DNA from: a virus
DNA length: 64,000 nt
Strand: one strand, 5' to 3'
Virus record (IMG/VR): IMGVR_UViG_3300032516_000016
Location: 1-64,000 of that record
Made by a program: the position numbers and the translations under genes. Positions 16,638 through 25,293 of this stretch are shown piece after piece. Below the pieces are notes generated by a model that made no database searches, had not been told where the DNA came from, and saw only the letters and a program-made list of their open reading frames with translations. Each line of letters begins with the position of its first letter. Positions within the stretch are counted from its first letter, which is position 1.

Positions 16638-17948
16638 ATGGTCCGAGATCTTCCTGACAATTATAAGCAGGGTAACAATCTGCTCGATGTGTACCACCAG
16701 TCAGTTCCTGTAGCCGTAGCCAACAGTCCAGGCATCGCCTGGACTATTCGGGTGAGTGCGGCTGATAACAATTGGTACAGCGTTTGCTACGGTAACGGCC
16801 TCTTCGTGGCCGTGGCCAATACTGGCGTCGGAAACCGCGTGATGACCAGTCCTGACGGAATTGTGTGGACCATTCGGGTGAGTGCGGCTGATAATGATTG
16901 GCACCGTGTTTGCTACGGTAACGGCCTCTTCGTGGCCGTTGCTTACTCGGGCGTCGGAAACCGGGTGATGACCAGTCCTGACGGAATTGTGTGGACTCTT
17001 CGGGTGAGTGCAGCTGATAACAGTTGGCTCGGCGTATGCTACGGTAACGGCCTCTTTGTGGCCGTTGCCATTACTGGTGTCGGAAACCGCGTGATGACCA
17101 GTCCTGACGGAATTGTGTGGACTATTCGTGTGAGTGCGGCTGATAACAGTTGGTACAGCGTTTGCTACGGCAATGGCCTCTTCGTGGCCGTTGCTTACAC
17201 GGGCGTCGGAAACCGGGTGATGACCAGTCCTGACGGAATTGTGTGGACTCTTCGGGTGAGTGCGGCTGATAACAATTGGCGGAGTGTTTGCTACGGTAAC
17301 GGCCTCTTCGTGGCCGTGGCCAATACTGGCGTCGGAAACCGCGTGATGACCAGTCCTGACGGAATTGTGTGGACTCTTCGGGTGAGTGCGGCTGATAACA
17401 GTTGGCAGAGTGTTTGCTACGGTAACGGCCTCTTCGTGGCCGTTGCTTACTCGGGCGTCGGAAACCGCGTGATGACCAGTCCTGACGGAATTGTGTGGAC
17501 TATTCGTGTGAGTGCGGCTGATAATGATTGGTTGGGTGTTTGCTACGGCAATGGCCTCTTCGTGGCCGTTGCTTACTCGGGCGTCGGAAACCGCGTGATG
17601 ACCTCTAATTGCAAGAGTGTTACATTCACTCTACCAGTTGGCATCCTCCGGCATATCCTGGTATTCTTCCCTTCTGGTTGTCATGCGCAGGTGCAAGCAT
17701 GTATCTACCATGGTGTGAACCAGATCTTACCGGTTGATTCGTTTCTCAATGGATCGAATACGAATTACTTAATGGGCGACGATCGATGGTGGGATGTTAA
17801 AGGGTTGTTCGAAGTGGTTAAGACTGGGAGCACGACATTTACGATACATGCTTGGAACATTAACTACGCGAATGTGCTCGCGTGGATGACATATTATCAA
17901 CATGTTATTGAGGTCTACTTCATGGTCGAGCGGGTGGTGGTTGTATGA
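16638..17948 (+). CDS. Seven-bladed beta-propeller fibre protein, homogenised copy
   Basis: The 436-residue protein has the same three-part build as the previous gene: DLPD tag (MVRDLPDNYKQGNN), seven 42-residue blades and the IGILRR domain (TLPVGILRHILVFFPSGC). Its blades are nearly identical at DNA level, differing mainly at the residues after the NxW position (YSV, HRV, LGV, RSV, QSV). That pattern points to recent homogenisation or expansion while a few surface positions vary. It may be a receptor-binding protein with changeable specificity (inference). Confidence 0.82.
   Translation: MVRDLPDNYKQGNNLLDVYHQSVPVAVANSPGIAWTIRVSAADNNWYSVCYGNGLFVAVANTGVGNRVMTSPDGIVWTIRVSAADNDWHRVCYGNGLFVAVAYSGVGNRVMTSPDGIVWTLRVSAADNSWLGVCYGNGLFVAVAITGVGNRVMTSPDGIVWTIRVSAADNSWYSVCYGNGLFVAVAYTGVGNRVMTSPDGIVWTLRVSAADNNWRSVCYGNGLFVAVANTGVGNRVMTSPDGIVWTLRVSAADNSWQSVCYGNGLFVAVAYSGVGNRVMTSPDGIVWTIRVSAADNDWLGVCYGNGLFVAVAYSGVGNRVMTSNCKSVTFTLPVGILRHILVFFPSGCHAQVQACIYHGVNQILPVDSFLNGSNTNYLMGDDRWWDVKGLFEVVKTGSTTFTIHAWNINYANVLAWMTYYQHVIEVYFMVERVVVV
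16735..17600 (+). repeat. Seven tandem 126-bp near-identical propeller repeats
   Basis: The GTTTGCTAC core occurs at 16782 and 16908 and continues with a 126-bp period through the gene. Copies are almost identical in DNA, unlike the diverged 126-bp units of the gene at 15336. Confidence 0.9.
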
Positions 17949-18384
17949 GTGACCTACCGGATTTTATCAAGGCACCTCACCGGGCTTCGGTATGGCTCGA
18001 ACCGGTCAGGTGCTAACAAGGGTGTATTATGATGCGGATATCGCCACAGGTGTCACGCAGGTTAACACCACGGTTGTTAACCTGCTAGGCTACCTGTTCA
18101 CGATTGATACGGTTCACCTGATGTCCAGGCGCATAGCCACGGCGTGGTTGAACAATGCACCATGGCGGTACATGATTGAGATCAACACTGTGTTCCCCCC
18201 CGCAGCGGCGGTGTGGAACACGTATTGGGCCGGCTATGTCGAAGGGTCGAAAACCCTTCGCCTGTCACACGTGACAGGCGCAGGGATACCTGATGTTTAC
18301 TCGTTCAGGGAGACTATTATCAACGATACGTGGCAGACCAGGAATTTCAGGTCGATGCTGTACTACCTCTACAACGAGCGGTGA
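17945..18384 (+). pseudogene. Fibre-type protein with an N-terminal frameshift
   Basis: The ATG at 17945 starts MSDLPDFIK, the tag of its paralogues, but the expected continuation G-T-S-P-G-F-G lies in another frame from 17971. A single missing base around 17968-17972 would join them. The body (from ATG 17992, 130 residues) is intact and resembles the genes at 18387 and 19072 (ending YSFRETIINDTWQTRNF). It may be a real mutation, a programmed shift, or a sequencing error; alternatively translation starts at 17992. The body contains a 10-bp palindrome at 18259-18280. Confidence 0.7.
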
Positions 18385-18386
18385 CG

Positions 18387-19079
18387 ATGAGCGATTTGCC
18401 CGACTTCTACCACGGAGTTTCCCCGGGGTACCCTGTTAGCCGAAGTGGAATGCATCTTGAGCAGGTGTCATGGGCAGGAAATATCGCAGCCAGCTCGTAC
18501 CAGTGCTTCACCTGGTTCCCGTTCGTGGCGTACCGGATCACGACGACAGGAGCCACAACTGTCACCATAGGTGACGGTTTTGGGCCGTACTTTGTTGGCG
18601 CGTGCGCCGGGGCCGGGGTGTGGAACTTTGCGTTCACGCAGCCCAGGACTGGGTACCTGCGCTTGTCGTGGCTGGACTTTGCAGCCACGGTCGCAGGCAC
18701 GTACCTCAAGGTCGAAGCGCTTCGGCGCAATGGCACTACGTTTACAGTTATCTACGAAGGATTTGGGGGCGTGGGCTTTGGTATGGCAGGAGTGTACTAC
18801 GCTGATGCCATGGGTATGGATTGGGGGCCGGATAGTGTGCTCGTTCGCACTGATGCGCGTGGGCCTCAGAGGTATGAGACGTTCTTCGGCCTCGCGGGTC
18901 TCGTGTCGTACTACTCGAGTTTCCGGTATGAGTTGGAACGTGACCATTCGTTCGCGTTCAACACGAGTATAGGGTGTCCGAACTATGGGTTCAACGAGTG
19001 GATATATAACGATAACTGGAAGGCCAGGGCGTTTTCGCGCGTTTTCCGCTACACCTGGGATGAGGTGATGAATGTCTGA
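18387..19079 (+). CDS. Fibre-type protein with DLPD tag
   Basis: The start is set at 18387 so that the 230-residue protein begins MSDLPDFYHGVSPGYP, like its paralogues. Residues 30-140 are a unique beta-rich insertion (VAYRITTTGATTVTIGDGFG and LRLSWLDFAATVAGTYLKV). The C-terminal third (TDARGPQRYETFF...FNEWIYNDNWKARAF) aligns with the 19072 protein. It probably belongs to a set of alternative or stacked fibre proteins. Confidence 0.72.
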   Translation: MSDLPDFYHGVSPGYPVSRSGMHLEQVSWAGNIAASSYQCFTWFPFVAYRITTTGATTVTIGDGFGPYFVGACAGAGVWNFAFTQPRTGYLRLSWLDFAATVAGTYLKVEALRRNGTTFTVIYEGFGGVGFGMAGVYYADAMGMDWGPDSVLVRTDARGPQRYETFFGLAGLVSYYSSFRYELERDHSFAFNTSIGCPNYGFNEWIYNDNWKARAFSRVFRYTWDEVMNV

Positions 19080-19503
19080 TCTTTCGGATTTTCTGGGTGG
19101 CACCTCCCCAGGGTTTGGCAGGTTGAGGCAAGGGCAAGTTGTGACCATAAATGGTCAAATTGACCCTGTTTTCGGCTGGTCAGGGATCATCGCGCCTGGT
19201 GCTTCTGCGACTAACACTTTTCCGGTTGCTGCCGGGGTGCTTTTTCAGATCGATTCCGTCCAGCTCTGGACCGATGCAAAGGGGCCGCAGAGGTACGCGA
19301 TCGAGGTCGAGTTCCTGGCTGCGCCAGGAACGTGGCTGGTTTACTACTACGGGATCTACGAGTCCGACGCGGTAGTTCGCATCCAGCATGTCATGGGTTC
19401 ATGGCTTGCCGGGGTGTCGCAGTGGCGAGAGATTGTTTACAATGATAACTATGTTGACCGAAACTTTATATGTATTCGGACTGTAGTAACTAATGAGGCT
19501 TGA
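19072..19503 (+). CDS. Fibre-type protein with DLSD/DLPD tag
   Basis: The 143-residue protein begins MSDLSDFLGGTSPGFG and has TDAKGPQRYAIEVEFL and REIVYNDNYVDRNF, matching the two upstream genes. It appears to be the minimal version of the family. Its ATG overlaps the upstream gene by 8 nt. Confidence 0.72.
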   Translation: MSDLSDFLGGTSPGFGRLRQGQVVTINGQIDPVFGWSGIIAPGASATNTFPVAAGVLFQIDSVQLWTDAKGPQRYAIEVEFLAAPGTWLVYYYGIYESDAVVRIQHVMGSWLAGVSQWREIVYNDNYVDRNFICIRTVVTNEA

Positions 19504-19505
19504 AG

Positions 19506-19724
19506 ATGAAGAAGATGGTCAGGATTTCGGACACGTCGGGTAAGGAATTGCCCGATGGGAGCGGGTATTTGAACATCACGATCGAGCGCAAAGGATATAT
19601 GCTCGTGCGGGATGAGGGGAAGAATTTCATCGGCGGGCCTGTGGTGTTTCACATTGAGGCGGGTGATGAGGATAAGCTTGTGAAGTCACTGGTTTGGCAA
19701 CAGATGGAGTCGATGCCTAGATGA
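19506..19724 (+). CDS. Small hypothetical protein in the fibre operon
   Basis: The 72-residue protein starts at ATG 19506, 3 nt after the upstream stop. It contains SGKELPDGSGYLNITIERKGY, a beta-hairpin-rich segment with an ELPDG echo of the DLPD tag. The stop overlaps the next ATG. Function unknown. Confidence 0.65.
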   Translation: MKKMVRISDTSGKELPDGSGYLNITIERKGYMLVRDEGKNFIGGPVVFHIEAGDEDKLVKSLVWQQMESMPR

Positions 19725-20143
19725 CGCAAGAATTCTTGCGTCGAGTTGATGGATATAATTTCCCGTTTATTTGTTCTGTGAGTGCAAATGTTGCTAGAAA
19801 TGCGTCATTAGTTAATAATGCACCTGCTGGTCCTGGTCGGATTGAGTCATTCACTATTGTAGTTGTGGATGTTGGTGATGCTACTACAAATAATAATAAT
19901 TTGATCATTACTATTGATGGTGTTGTGGTGTTTGCGGGTGGTATTGGAGGGGTGGTACCTAAATATAGTAAACCCTATTGGTTTGGACCATTTACAGCAG
20001 GAAGAATTGGTACTGCTGATACAGCATTTGAAATATTGCTTAATCTGGATTATGAGTCATCAGCATCAGTTGCAATTCAGAATACCACATCTCCTGATCC
20101 ATGTATATTTTATAGTACTATATTTGGTCGCCGGGGGTTGTAG
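19721..20143 (+). CDS. Small beta-rich structural-type protein
   Basis: The 140-residue protein is AT-rich in base composition. It has alternating beta segments (ESFTIVVVDVGDATTNNNNLIITIDGVVVFAGG) and ends with FGRRGL. The arrangement fits a small jelly-roll or Ig-like virion protein, but I cannot assign a family. Confidence 0.6.
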   Translation: MTQEFLRRVDGYNFPFICSVSANVARNASLVNNAPAGPGRIESFTIVVVDVGDATTNNNNLIITIDGVVVFAGGIGGVVPKYSKPYWFGPFTAGRIGTADTAFEILLNLDYESSASVAIQNTTSPDPCIFYSTIFGRRGL

Positions 20144-20566
20144 ATGTCTACGATACGTGATGAGACACGAGATATGAGTGATCGGGACTTGTTGCTTTCG
20201 TTATATTCTTCTCAGCGGGAGGCTGAGGCCAAGTTTGATGAATTGTTTCGGCGAATGCTTGCTATTGAGGAGTTGGGGGCGGCGTTTGTGGAATTCAAGC
20301 ATGATGCGCCAATGCTTGCTGCATTGGTGCATAAGGAGATGCAGGATGAGATACGGGTCAGTGATGACCAGGTGTTTGAAGAGATTAAGAAGATTAATGA
20401 TAGGCTTGCGATTTTCGACCTATCCGTGTGCTCAGTCCGGTGGTTGTGGGATAATAAGAAAATGGTAACCACGGTTATGATGTTCGTCTCTCTGTGGTTC
20501 TATGGTGTTGACGTGATTGCCCGATGGTCTCAGTGGACATTCTTTCCACCGGGGGTGGGGCCTTAG
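20144..20566 (+). CDS. Coiled-coil protein with C-terminal membrane segment
   Basis: The 140-residue protein has an N-terminal helical, charged region of about 90 residues (AEAKFDELFRRMLAIEELGAA) predicted as a coiled coil. One transmembrane segment near residues 108-125 (MVTTVMMFVSLWFYGVDVIA) is followed by a short tail. As the last gene of a structural operon it could be a spanin-, holin- or membrane-anchor-like protein; sequence alone does not decide. Its stop overlaps the stop of the convergent helicase gene. Confidence 0.65.
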   Translation: MSTIRDETRDMSDRDLLLSLYSSQREAEAKFDELFRRMLAIEELGAAFVEFKHDAPMLAALVHKEMQDEIRVSDDQVFEEIKKINDRLAIFDLSVCSVRWLWDNKKMVTTVMMFVSLWFYGVDVIARWSQWTFFPPGVGP

Positions 20567-21927
20567 AGGATCACCAACTCCTCCTCGGGGAACATCTCCT
20601 TGATGATCTCCATGCGTCTCTGGCTATGGTCTCTGTGCCATCTGTGGCCGTAGTCGAGGAAATCGATGACAAGTGCTTCGCACTTGTCGTTGGATGCCGT
20701 CAAAACTCTTCCTAGCCTCTGCACGTAACTTGTCCAGCTCTGACCTCCCGCCGCGTTGATGATTACGTCCATGGTAGGGATGTCGACACCCTCGGAAAGT
20801 AGCGTCGATATGCAAATTTGTATTTTACCCGATTTGAAATCCGCAAGCACGTGTTCACGTTTCGCAGATGTATCCTTTCCACATACGAAAACTGATCCGC
20901 TGATCAGTTTTGCTAGTTGCTTGCCATGTGAGATTCGGGTGACGTGGATGTAAATTTGTTTTCCTTCGGTTCGATATCCGTCTGCCACAAATGCTATCAT
21001 CTGGTTCCGATCTTCATTTTGTACGATGCCTTTTGAGTATGCCTTTTCCCATTGTTCATAACCAGTGCCTTGTGTCACCTGGCATTTGAAGAATTTGAAT
21101 ATTGGTTTCACCAATATTCCACGGGTTATCAGTTCACGGATGCTGACGGGGTGTATGATTTGCCCTAGGGCACCAATGAATTTCTTGTCATCCCCGTCCT
21201 CTCGTCGAGGCGTCGCCGAGAGACCTAGGCGGTAGTGACTGTTGAGTTTCATCGCCACGGAGTTGAACATTTTTGAGCTGTAGTGATGGACTTCGTCCAC
21301 CACCAAGAAGTCAAAGTTGAATTTCTCTCCTTTCTTGATCGCGTTGCTCAAGGTTTGGATCATTCCCACTGTGACATCTTTGATGTTACGTTCGGATTCC
21401 TTGATCCTTCCTGGTGTCACGCCGAGCTTTCTCCGGATCTCTTCTTCCCATTGCTTCATTAGCTCTTCGTTATGTACAACGATCAACGTCTTCACTCGAA
21501 GCTCGCTCGCGAGCTTCAGGGCTACGAAGGTTTTGCCACCACGTGTCGGTATGTGCAGGATGGTGCCCATGCCCTGGCGAAATGTTTGTAACACCTCCGT
21601 CACGGCGCGTCTCTGGTGCTCCCATGGCTCGGGTCCGAGCCATTTTAGGGGTACGGTTGGTGCTGGTGCTCGCTGGCCTGGGACATAGATGACCTCGTAA
21701 CCAAGGTCATCAAGGATCTCAAGGGCTTCAGAAGTGAGTCCAACTGGGAAAAAGTAACTGCCGGATTTCTCATGAAGTTTGAATAGGTTTATGGTGTAAG
21801 GCGGGTTATTGTAACTTTCCATGGTGTAGCTCATCGTCTTATCCAATGAAGCTATCGCCACCGGCGATAGCTTGGTGTTGATCCAACAAAATGGCAAATT
21901 CCTAGATCCTTGTAATATCACTTTCAT
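20563..21927 (-). CDS. SF2 DNA/RNA helicase (DEAH-like, XPB/UvsW type)
   Basis: The 454-residue protein has all core SF2 motifs: Q-like region, Walker A (PTRGGKT near residue 128), motif Ia, Walker B DEVH (VVDEVHHYSS), motif III (SATPRR), and motif VI (QRLGRVLTAS). The N-terminal ~90 residues before the helicase core are of the kind seen in phage UvsW and archaeal XPB/Rad25-like proteins. It unwinds or remodels DNA, likely in replication, recombination or repair. It is the promoter-distal gene of a long minus-strand operon and overlaps the end of the convergent fibre operon by 4 nt. Confidence 0.85.
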   Translation of the reverse strand: MKVILQGSRNLPFCWINTKLSPVAIASLDKTMSYTMESYNNPPYTINLFKLHEKSGSYFFPVGLTSEALEILDDLGYEVIYVPGQRAPAPTVPLKWLGPEPWEHQRRAVTEVLQTFRQGMGTILHIPTRGGKTFVALKLASELRVKTLIVVHNEELMKQWEEEIRRKLGVTPGRIKESERNIKDVTVGMIQTLSNAIKKGEKFNFDFLVVDEVHHYSSKMFNSVAMKLNSHYRLGLSATPRREDGDDKKFIGALGQIIHPVSIRELITRGILVKPIFKFFKCQVTQGTGYEQWEKAYSKGIVQNEDRNQMIAFVADGYRTEGKQIYIHVTRISHGKQLAKLISGSVFVCGKDTSAKREHVLADFKSGKIQICISTLLSEGVDIPTMDVIINAAGGQSWTSYVQRLGRVLTASNDKCEALVIDFLDYGHRWHRDHSQRRMEIIKEMFPEEELVIL

Positions 21928-21945
21928 GTTCCCTCCAAATACTTA

Positions 21946-22030
21946 AGCGCGTCTCGCCGCAGCGAGACGCGCTAGAGACGCGCTAGGTCAATGCCTCGAT
22001 CAATTCGAGTTGCAATGCGATTGCAACTCG
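21946..22030 (-). repeat. Two perfect hairpins in the 128-nt intergenic gap
   Basis: The first is a 12-bp stem (21946-21957 with 21962-21973) with a TGCG loop closed by C-G on the minus strand. One arm's GAGACGCGCT is repeated just after it. The second is an 11-bp stem (22006-22016 with 22020-22030) with a 3-nt loop. They lie between the stop of the 22056 gene and the helicase start, so they may attenuate or process the transcript. Confidence 0.7.
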
Positions 22031-22055
22031 TGCTGATCGTTGTTCACATGAGTCA

Positions 22056-22601
22056 TCAGGCAGGGACTTTAACCTTTCTTCTAGGATTTCTATGTGCTTT
22101 AGCAACTTCAGGTTTTGGTTCATCTTTTGGTTCCTCCTGTTTCAACGGTTCGTAAGCCCTGCTCTGGAACTCGTATGAGTACGTGACATCTGTTGCACAG
22201 ATGGCATTGGTCTTGGCTTTGCCGATCTCTGCCTCTACGATGCCCACTGGTATCTTGATCTTGCCTGTCTCGATCATCACATTGGCCTCCAGTGGGTATT
22301 GGTCAATGAACATCTTGGGCAGGATGGTTCTCACGGTTCTCTTGCTACGCAAGAGAACATTGGTGCCATCACGCACCATGTCCTTGGTGCCTTTGCTGAA
22401 GCGATCTGGCATCCAGGTGTTGATGGTTTCTGCAAGTGCAGTGGTGTTCGCCTTCAGATCTGCTTGTTCCTTTGCCAGCTCATCAGTCAATTCAAGGTAT
22501 GCTTGAATTGCTTTGGATTGCTGTTGCATCGAGTCGAGATTGCGTTGCATTTTGGTAATTAGCTCGTGCTGTTTGCCTAGTTCTTTCATGGTTGGTGTCA
22601 T
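22056..22601 (-). CDS. Hypothetical coiled-coil protein
   Basis: The 181-residue protein has an N-terminal coiled coil (ELGKQHELITKMQRNLDSMQ and following heptads to about residue 60), then a basic domain (RFSKGTKDMVRDGTNVLLRS). The C-terminus is Lys/Arg/Pro-rich. It overlaps the next gene and may be an accessory recombination factor (inference from neighbours only). Confidence 0.6.
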   Translation of the reverse strand: MTPTMKELGKQHELITKMQRNLDSMQQQSKAIQAYLELTDELAKEQADLKANTTALAETINTWMPDRFSKGTKDMVRDGTNVLLRSKRTVRTILPKMFIDQYPLEANVMIETGKIKIPVGIVEAEIGKAKTNAICATDVTYSYEFQSRAYEPLKQEEPKDEPKPEVAKAHRNPRRKVKVPA

Positions 22602-23131
22602 TTCATCAGCCCTTTCATCTTCTCGCGCATAGCAGTTTGCTTTATGCGGATTTCTTCGTCCGTTTCTGCGGGTGCGGTTTCCTCCGGTGCATCTGGTTCA
22701 GGGTTGTTGTCACTATCATCGTATGTAATGCCTTTCAGGATTGCTTGTGGGCCACCCAGATGTTCTACTATCATATCGATGTCATGTTCAGTTATGAACA
22801 TGGCTCGGTCTACGGCTGCGTTCAGTGCTCTTGTACCTGCGAGTTGTGCAAAATGCTCTTGGCCTCCTTCGTGCATTTTGGTTGAAACGGATGCATATGC
22901 CGTGTGCTCCTTGCCATTGCGTGTTACAGTTGCTTTTGCTGCAACCAATACTTTGCCTGTTGGTGTCAGTGGTACTATGTGTGTTAGTTCAATGTTGTAA
23001 GTTAGATCGTATATCCTAATTGCATCAGTTGCAAAGTTCTTGTTGGTCGAGAATTTTTTGCTGGTCTTTGGTTTGTATAAATGATAGACTTCCCAAGGGA
23101 AGTCTACTAGATGGTCGGGTATTTTTGTCAC
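22598..23131 (-). CDS. Possible Rad52/ERF-like single-strand annealing protein
   Basis: The 177-residue protein begins IPDHLVDFPWEVYHLYKPKT. A central segment (VAAKATVTRNGKEHTAYASVSTK...EHFAQLAGTRALNAAVDRAM) resembles the beta-hairpin plus A-x-T-R-A-x-x-R-A-[LM] helix seen in Rad52-like or archaeal single-strand annealing and ssDNA-binding proteins. The match is a pattern resemblance only. The tail is acidic with a run of Glu/Asp/Pro. Its place between helicase-type and possible OB-fold genes supports a recombination role. Confidence 0.5.
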   Translation of the reverse strand: MTKIPDHLVDFPWEVYHLYKPKTSKKFSTNKNFATDAIRIYDLTYNIELTHIVPLTPTGKVLVAAKATVTRNGKEHTAYASVSTKMHEGGQEHFAQLAGTRALNAAVDRAMFITEHDIDMIVEHLGGPQAILKGITYDDSDNNPEPDAPEETAPAETDEEIRIKQTAMREKMKGLMK

Positions 23132-23132
23132 T

Positions 23133-24446
23133 TTATCCCTTCCTCATATCCTCTATGATGCTTTCTACGATCTCCTTTTTCACCTTCTTTTTCTTCCCGT
23201 TGAGCATGATGTCACCCACTTTGAAGTTCTCTACCATGTCCTTAGTGGTGATCCCGTCTCGAAGGAACGCTGCGCGTTCCTTCTCGGAAAGGGCTTTCTG
23301 GGCACGCATGTTCACGAGCGTGATGATGTTCTCACGCACCGCGCTCTCTACTGGAGATAACTCATCGCTTTGCGATGAGTTTTCTGGTGTTGGTTTTTCT
23401 GGTGCTGGTTCGTTTGTCGCTGGTTCTACATCGAGTGTCTGCTGCTCCTTGACCTTGGTGGACTTGATTTTTAGGTTCGAGGGGATGAGGAACACGCCGA
23501 AGGCTGACATCATTATCATGCCATTGTTCCTTTCCGTAGGCTCCTTGTCGATGGCAAAGATTCGTCCGACTACGACTACGTCGCGGTTGCGCAACATGCC
23601 TTCCAGGTATAGGGCTTGCTCCTCGGGTTCTGCGGATTCCTCGACCGCGCTCTTGCAAAGCTCGTCGATTTGAGGAATTGCAAGGGTTTTGCGTTGCAGA
23701 TGCGATGCACCGATGTATACACGAATTGCTATACCGTCCTCGGAGACGCCGTCGATGGTGAAAGTTGGCGCGAACTTTGGGGGCACTGCTTTCTTGTCAT
23801 CATCCTGTTGCCAGATTGGTGTTGGTATCTTTTCTTCTCCTCCGTTGACCTTCTTCGAAGGGTTGTAGATGCGGCGGATTGGGAATTTCATGACCACGAC
23901 CGAATCCTTGCGCGAATGCGCAAGGACATCTACGGGTTCACGGATGATGCCCATTTCGGCCAGTTGCTCTAGGAACTCGGTCGGGTCAAGCTTCGCTTGA
24001 CTCGTGACGTCGATGAGCCACCATTGCTTGCCGTATTCGTTTTCCTTCTCTGCGATCAAGCCCTCCATCATTGCCAGGTTCTCCAGTTTCGTGCTTCCGG
24101 AGTCATCAAGTTTTTTGATGGCCGGTGACCAGCCTACACGGATCTCCTTGTTACCCTCCGGTGTCACCAGGGCCATGGAGATGGGTATGTTCTTGCCCTT
24201 GACATCGGCGAAGCCAACGGTAAAACCGATGAACGGCTTGGCAGACTTCTGTTCCAGAAGTCTTTCGATCCAGTTCTTGACCTTTGGGATGGTGTATTCG
24301 ATTTCCCAACCTGCATTCTTGTTGTAGACCGTGTTAATGATCTCCGCGACGTTGATGCCAAGGTTTGCGGCTTTCTCGACCTGGTCGTGGTACTGCTCCA
24401 GGACTTCGGCTTCGAAGTCCTGGTACGTGTACTCCTGGGTCTTCAT
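23133..24446 (-). CDS. Large hypothetical protein, possible OB-fold replication factor
   Basis: The 437-residue protein has a helical N-terminal region, then several beta-rich blocks (KPFIGFTVGFADVKGKNIPISMALVTPEGNK; RDVVVVGRIFAIDKEPTERNNGMIMM) that could be OB folds. The linker is acidic and Pro/Ser-rich near residues 350-375 and the C-terminal domain is Lys-rich. Archaeal RPA-type proteins combine such parts, but no zinc motif is present. The gene holds several perfect palindromes (23261-23283, 23359-23381, 24243-24263, 24398-24423). Confidence 0.55.
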   Translation of the reverse strand: MKTQEYTYQDFEAEVLEQYHDQVEKAANLGINVAEIINTVYNKNAGWEIEYTIPKVKNWIERLLEQKSAKPFIGFTVGFADVKGKNIPISMALVTPEGNKEIRVGWSPAIKKLDDSGSTKLENLAMMEGLIAEKENEYGKQWWLIDVTSQAKLDPTEFLEQLAEMGIIREPVDVLAHSRKDSVVVMKFPIRRIYNPSKKVNGGEEKIPTPIWQQDDDKKAVPPKFAPTFTIDGVSEDGIAIRVYIGASHLQRKTLAIPQIDELCKSAVEESAEPEEQALYLEGMLRNRDVVVVGRIFAIDKEPTERNNGMIMMSAFGVFLIPSNLKIKSTKVKEQQTLDVEPATNEPAPEKPTPENSSQSDELSPVESAVRENIITLVNMRAQKALSEKERAAFLRDGITTKDMVENFKVGDIMLNGKKKKVKKEIVESIIEDMRKG

Positions 24447-24703
24447 TTTTTCACCTTCTTTGTCTTTAGTTTTGCTTTTGCGTGTTTCTCCTTTGCAATC
24501 CGCGCCTTCGCCTCGGACTTGGGTCGTGGCGTTTTGCTGTATGGCATCCAGGGATGGACGGGACAGTTCCGATTGTTGCAGTCTTCTTTGCCGTCCGTGT
24601 AGTTCCCTTGGCAGTCACAGCACTTCGCACGCAGCGTGCGCGATGGCGTTAATTGTTTGCCTGCGAGGTATCTCGCCAGGTCTGCTGATCCTATTCCAGT
24701 CAT
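24443..24703 (-). CDS. Small cysteine-rich phage-type protein
   Basis: The 86-residue protein has a CCDCQGNYTDGKEDCNNRNCPVHPW region. Spaced cysteines followed by a C-P-[LV] motif are a pattern I associate with phage and plasmid ORFans. The C-terminus is very basic (Lys/Ala-rich). It probably binds zinc and perhaps nucleic acid (inference). It overlaps the 23133 gene start by 4 nt. Confidence 0.65.
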   Translation of the reverse strand: MTGIGSADLARYLAGKQLTPSRTLRAKCCDCQGNYTDGKEDCNNRNCPVHPWMPYSKTPRPKSEAKARIAKEKHAKAKLKTKKVKK

Positions 24704-24742
24704 TAATTTATCTCCATGTCAGTGTTTTATCTGTGCTTGTAT

Positions 24743-25291
24743 TTATTGCTGTTGGTTGTACAGGTCTAAGGTGAGTGCGATCGCCTTGAATTCGTCACTC
24801 TTTTTCAGCCAGATAATTGCGTCCGCGTGTCTGGCTAGATGCCATCCGATCATGAAAGCGTAGAGTGCGTCGTCGGACATCTCGCTAGTCAGAAGCTCTA
24901 TCACGGCCACTGGGTTTGAGGTGGTCACGATGTTCTCCATGGCGCTCGTGACTCGGTGAGCCAGCTCCTCGGATAATGTGATGGTCGGTTCGTAGTGTTT
25001 GTTCTTCTTTGCGCGAGCTGCGTTTACTCGATCGACTTCGTCTCGGGGAGTTTTGGGCGGCGGTGATGGTGGTTCGTGTACTATTTTCCAGAGCTTGTCC
25101 CTGGTGTTGATGCTGATGTAGTTGTAGTAGTCGTCATTGATTCTTAGTACTGGTAGTAGGTCAGATTGTGAGTTTATTTCATCTGACGGGTTGTCACATA
25201 TCGATTCCACAAATTCTATTTTCCATGTCTTTAGATGTGACCGAATGCTATCACATCGCTGGCTTTTCGGTATCGTAAAAAGTTCGATCAT
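24743..25291 (-). CDS. Hypothetical protein with possible thioredoxin-fold N-terminus
   Basis: The protein has 182 residues from ATG 25291, placed after the upstream stop at 25294. The N-terminus (MIELFTIPKSQRCDSIRSHLKTWKIEFVE, then DLLPVLRINDDYY) resembles a glutaredoxin/ArsC-like beta-alpha-beta arrangement with a single cysteine. A Pro-rich linker (EPPSPPPKTP) and a helical domain follow. The redox idea is tentative. Confidence 0.55.
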   Translation of the reverse strand: MIELFTIPKSQRCDSIRSHLKTWKIEFVESICDNPSDEINSQSDLLPVLRINDDYYNYISINTRDKLWKIVHEPPSPPPKTPRDEVDRVNAARAKKNKHYEPTITLSEELAHRVTSAMENIVTTSNPVAVIELLTSEMSDDALYAFMIGWHLARHADAIIWLKKSDEFKAIALTLDLYNQQQ

Positions 25292-25293
25292 AA

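Noticed and set aside
16738-17600. Possible CRISPR array because of regular 126-bp repeats
   Set aside because: The repeats are in frame, encode propeller blades, and have no spacers of unique sequence.
18468-19148. 226-residue minus-strand frame opposite the fibre genes
   Set aside because: It is antisense to two coupled paralogous genes with conserved protein sequence; composition is basic and repetitive.
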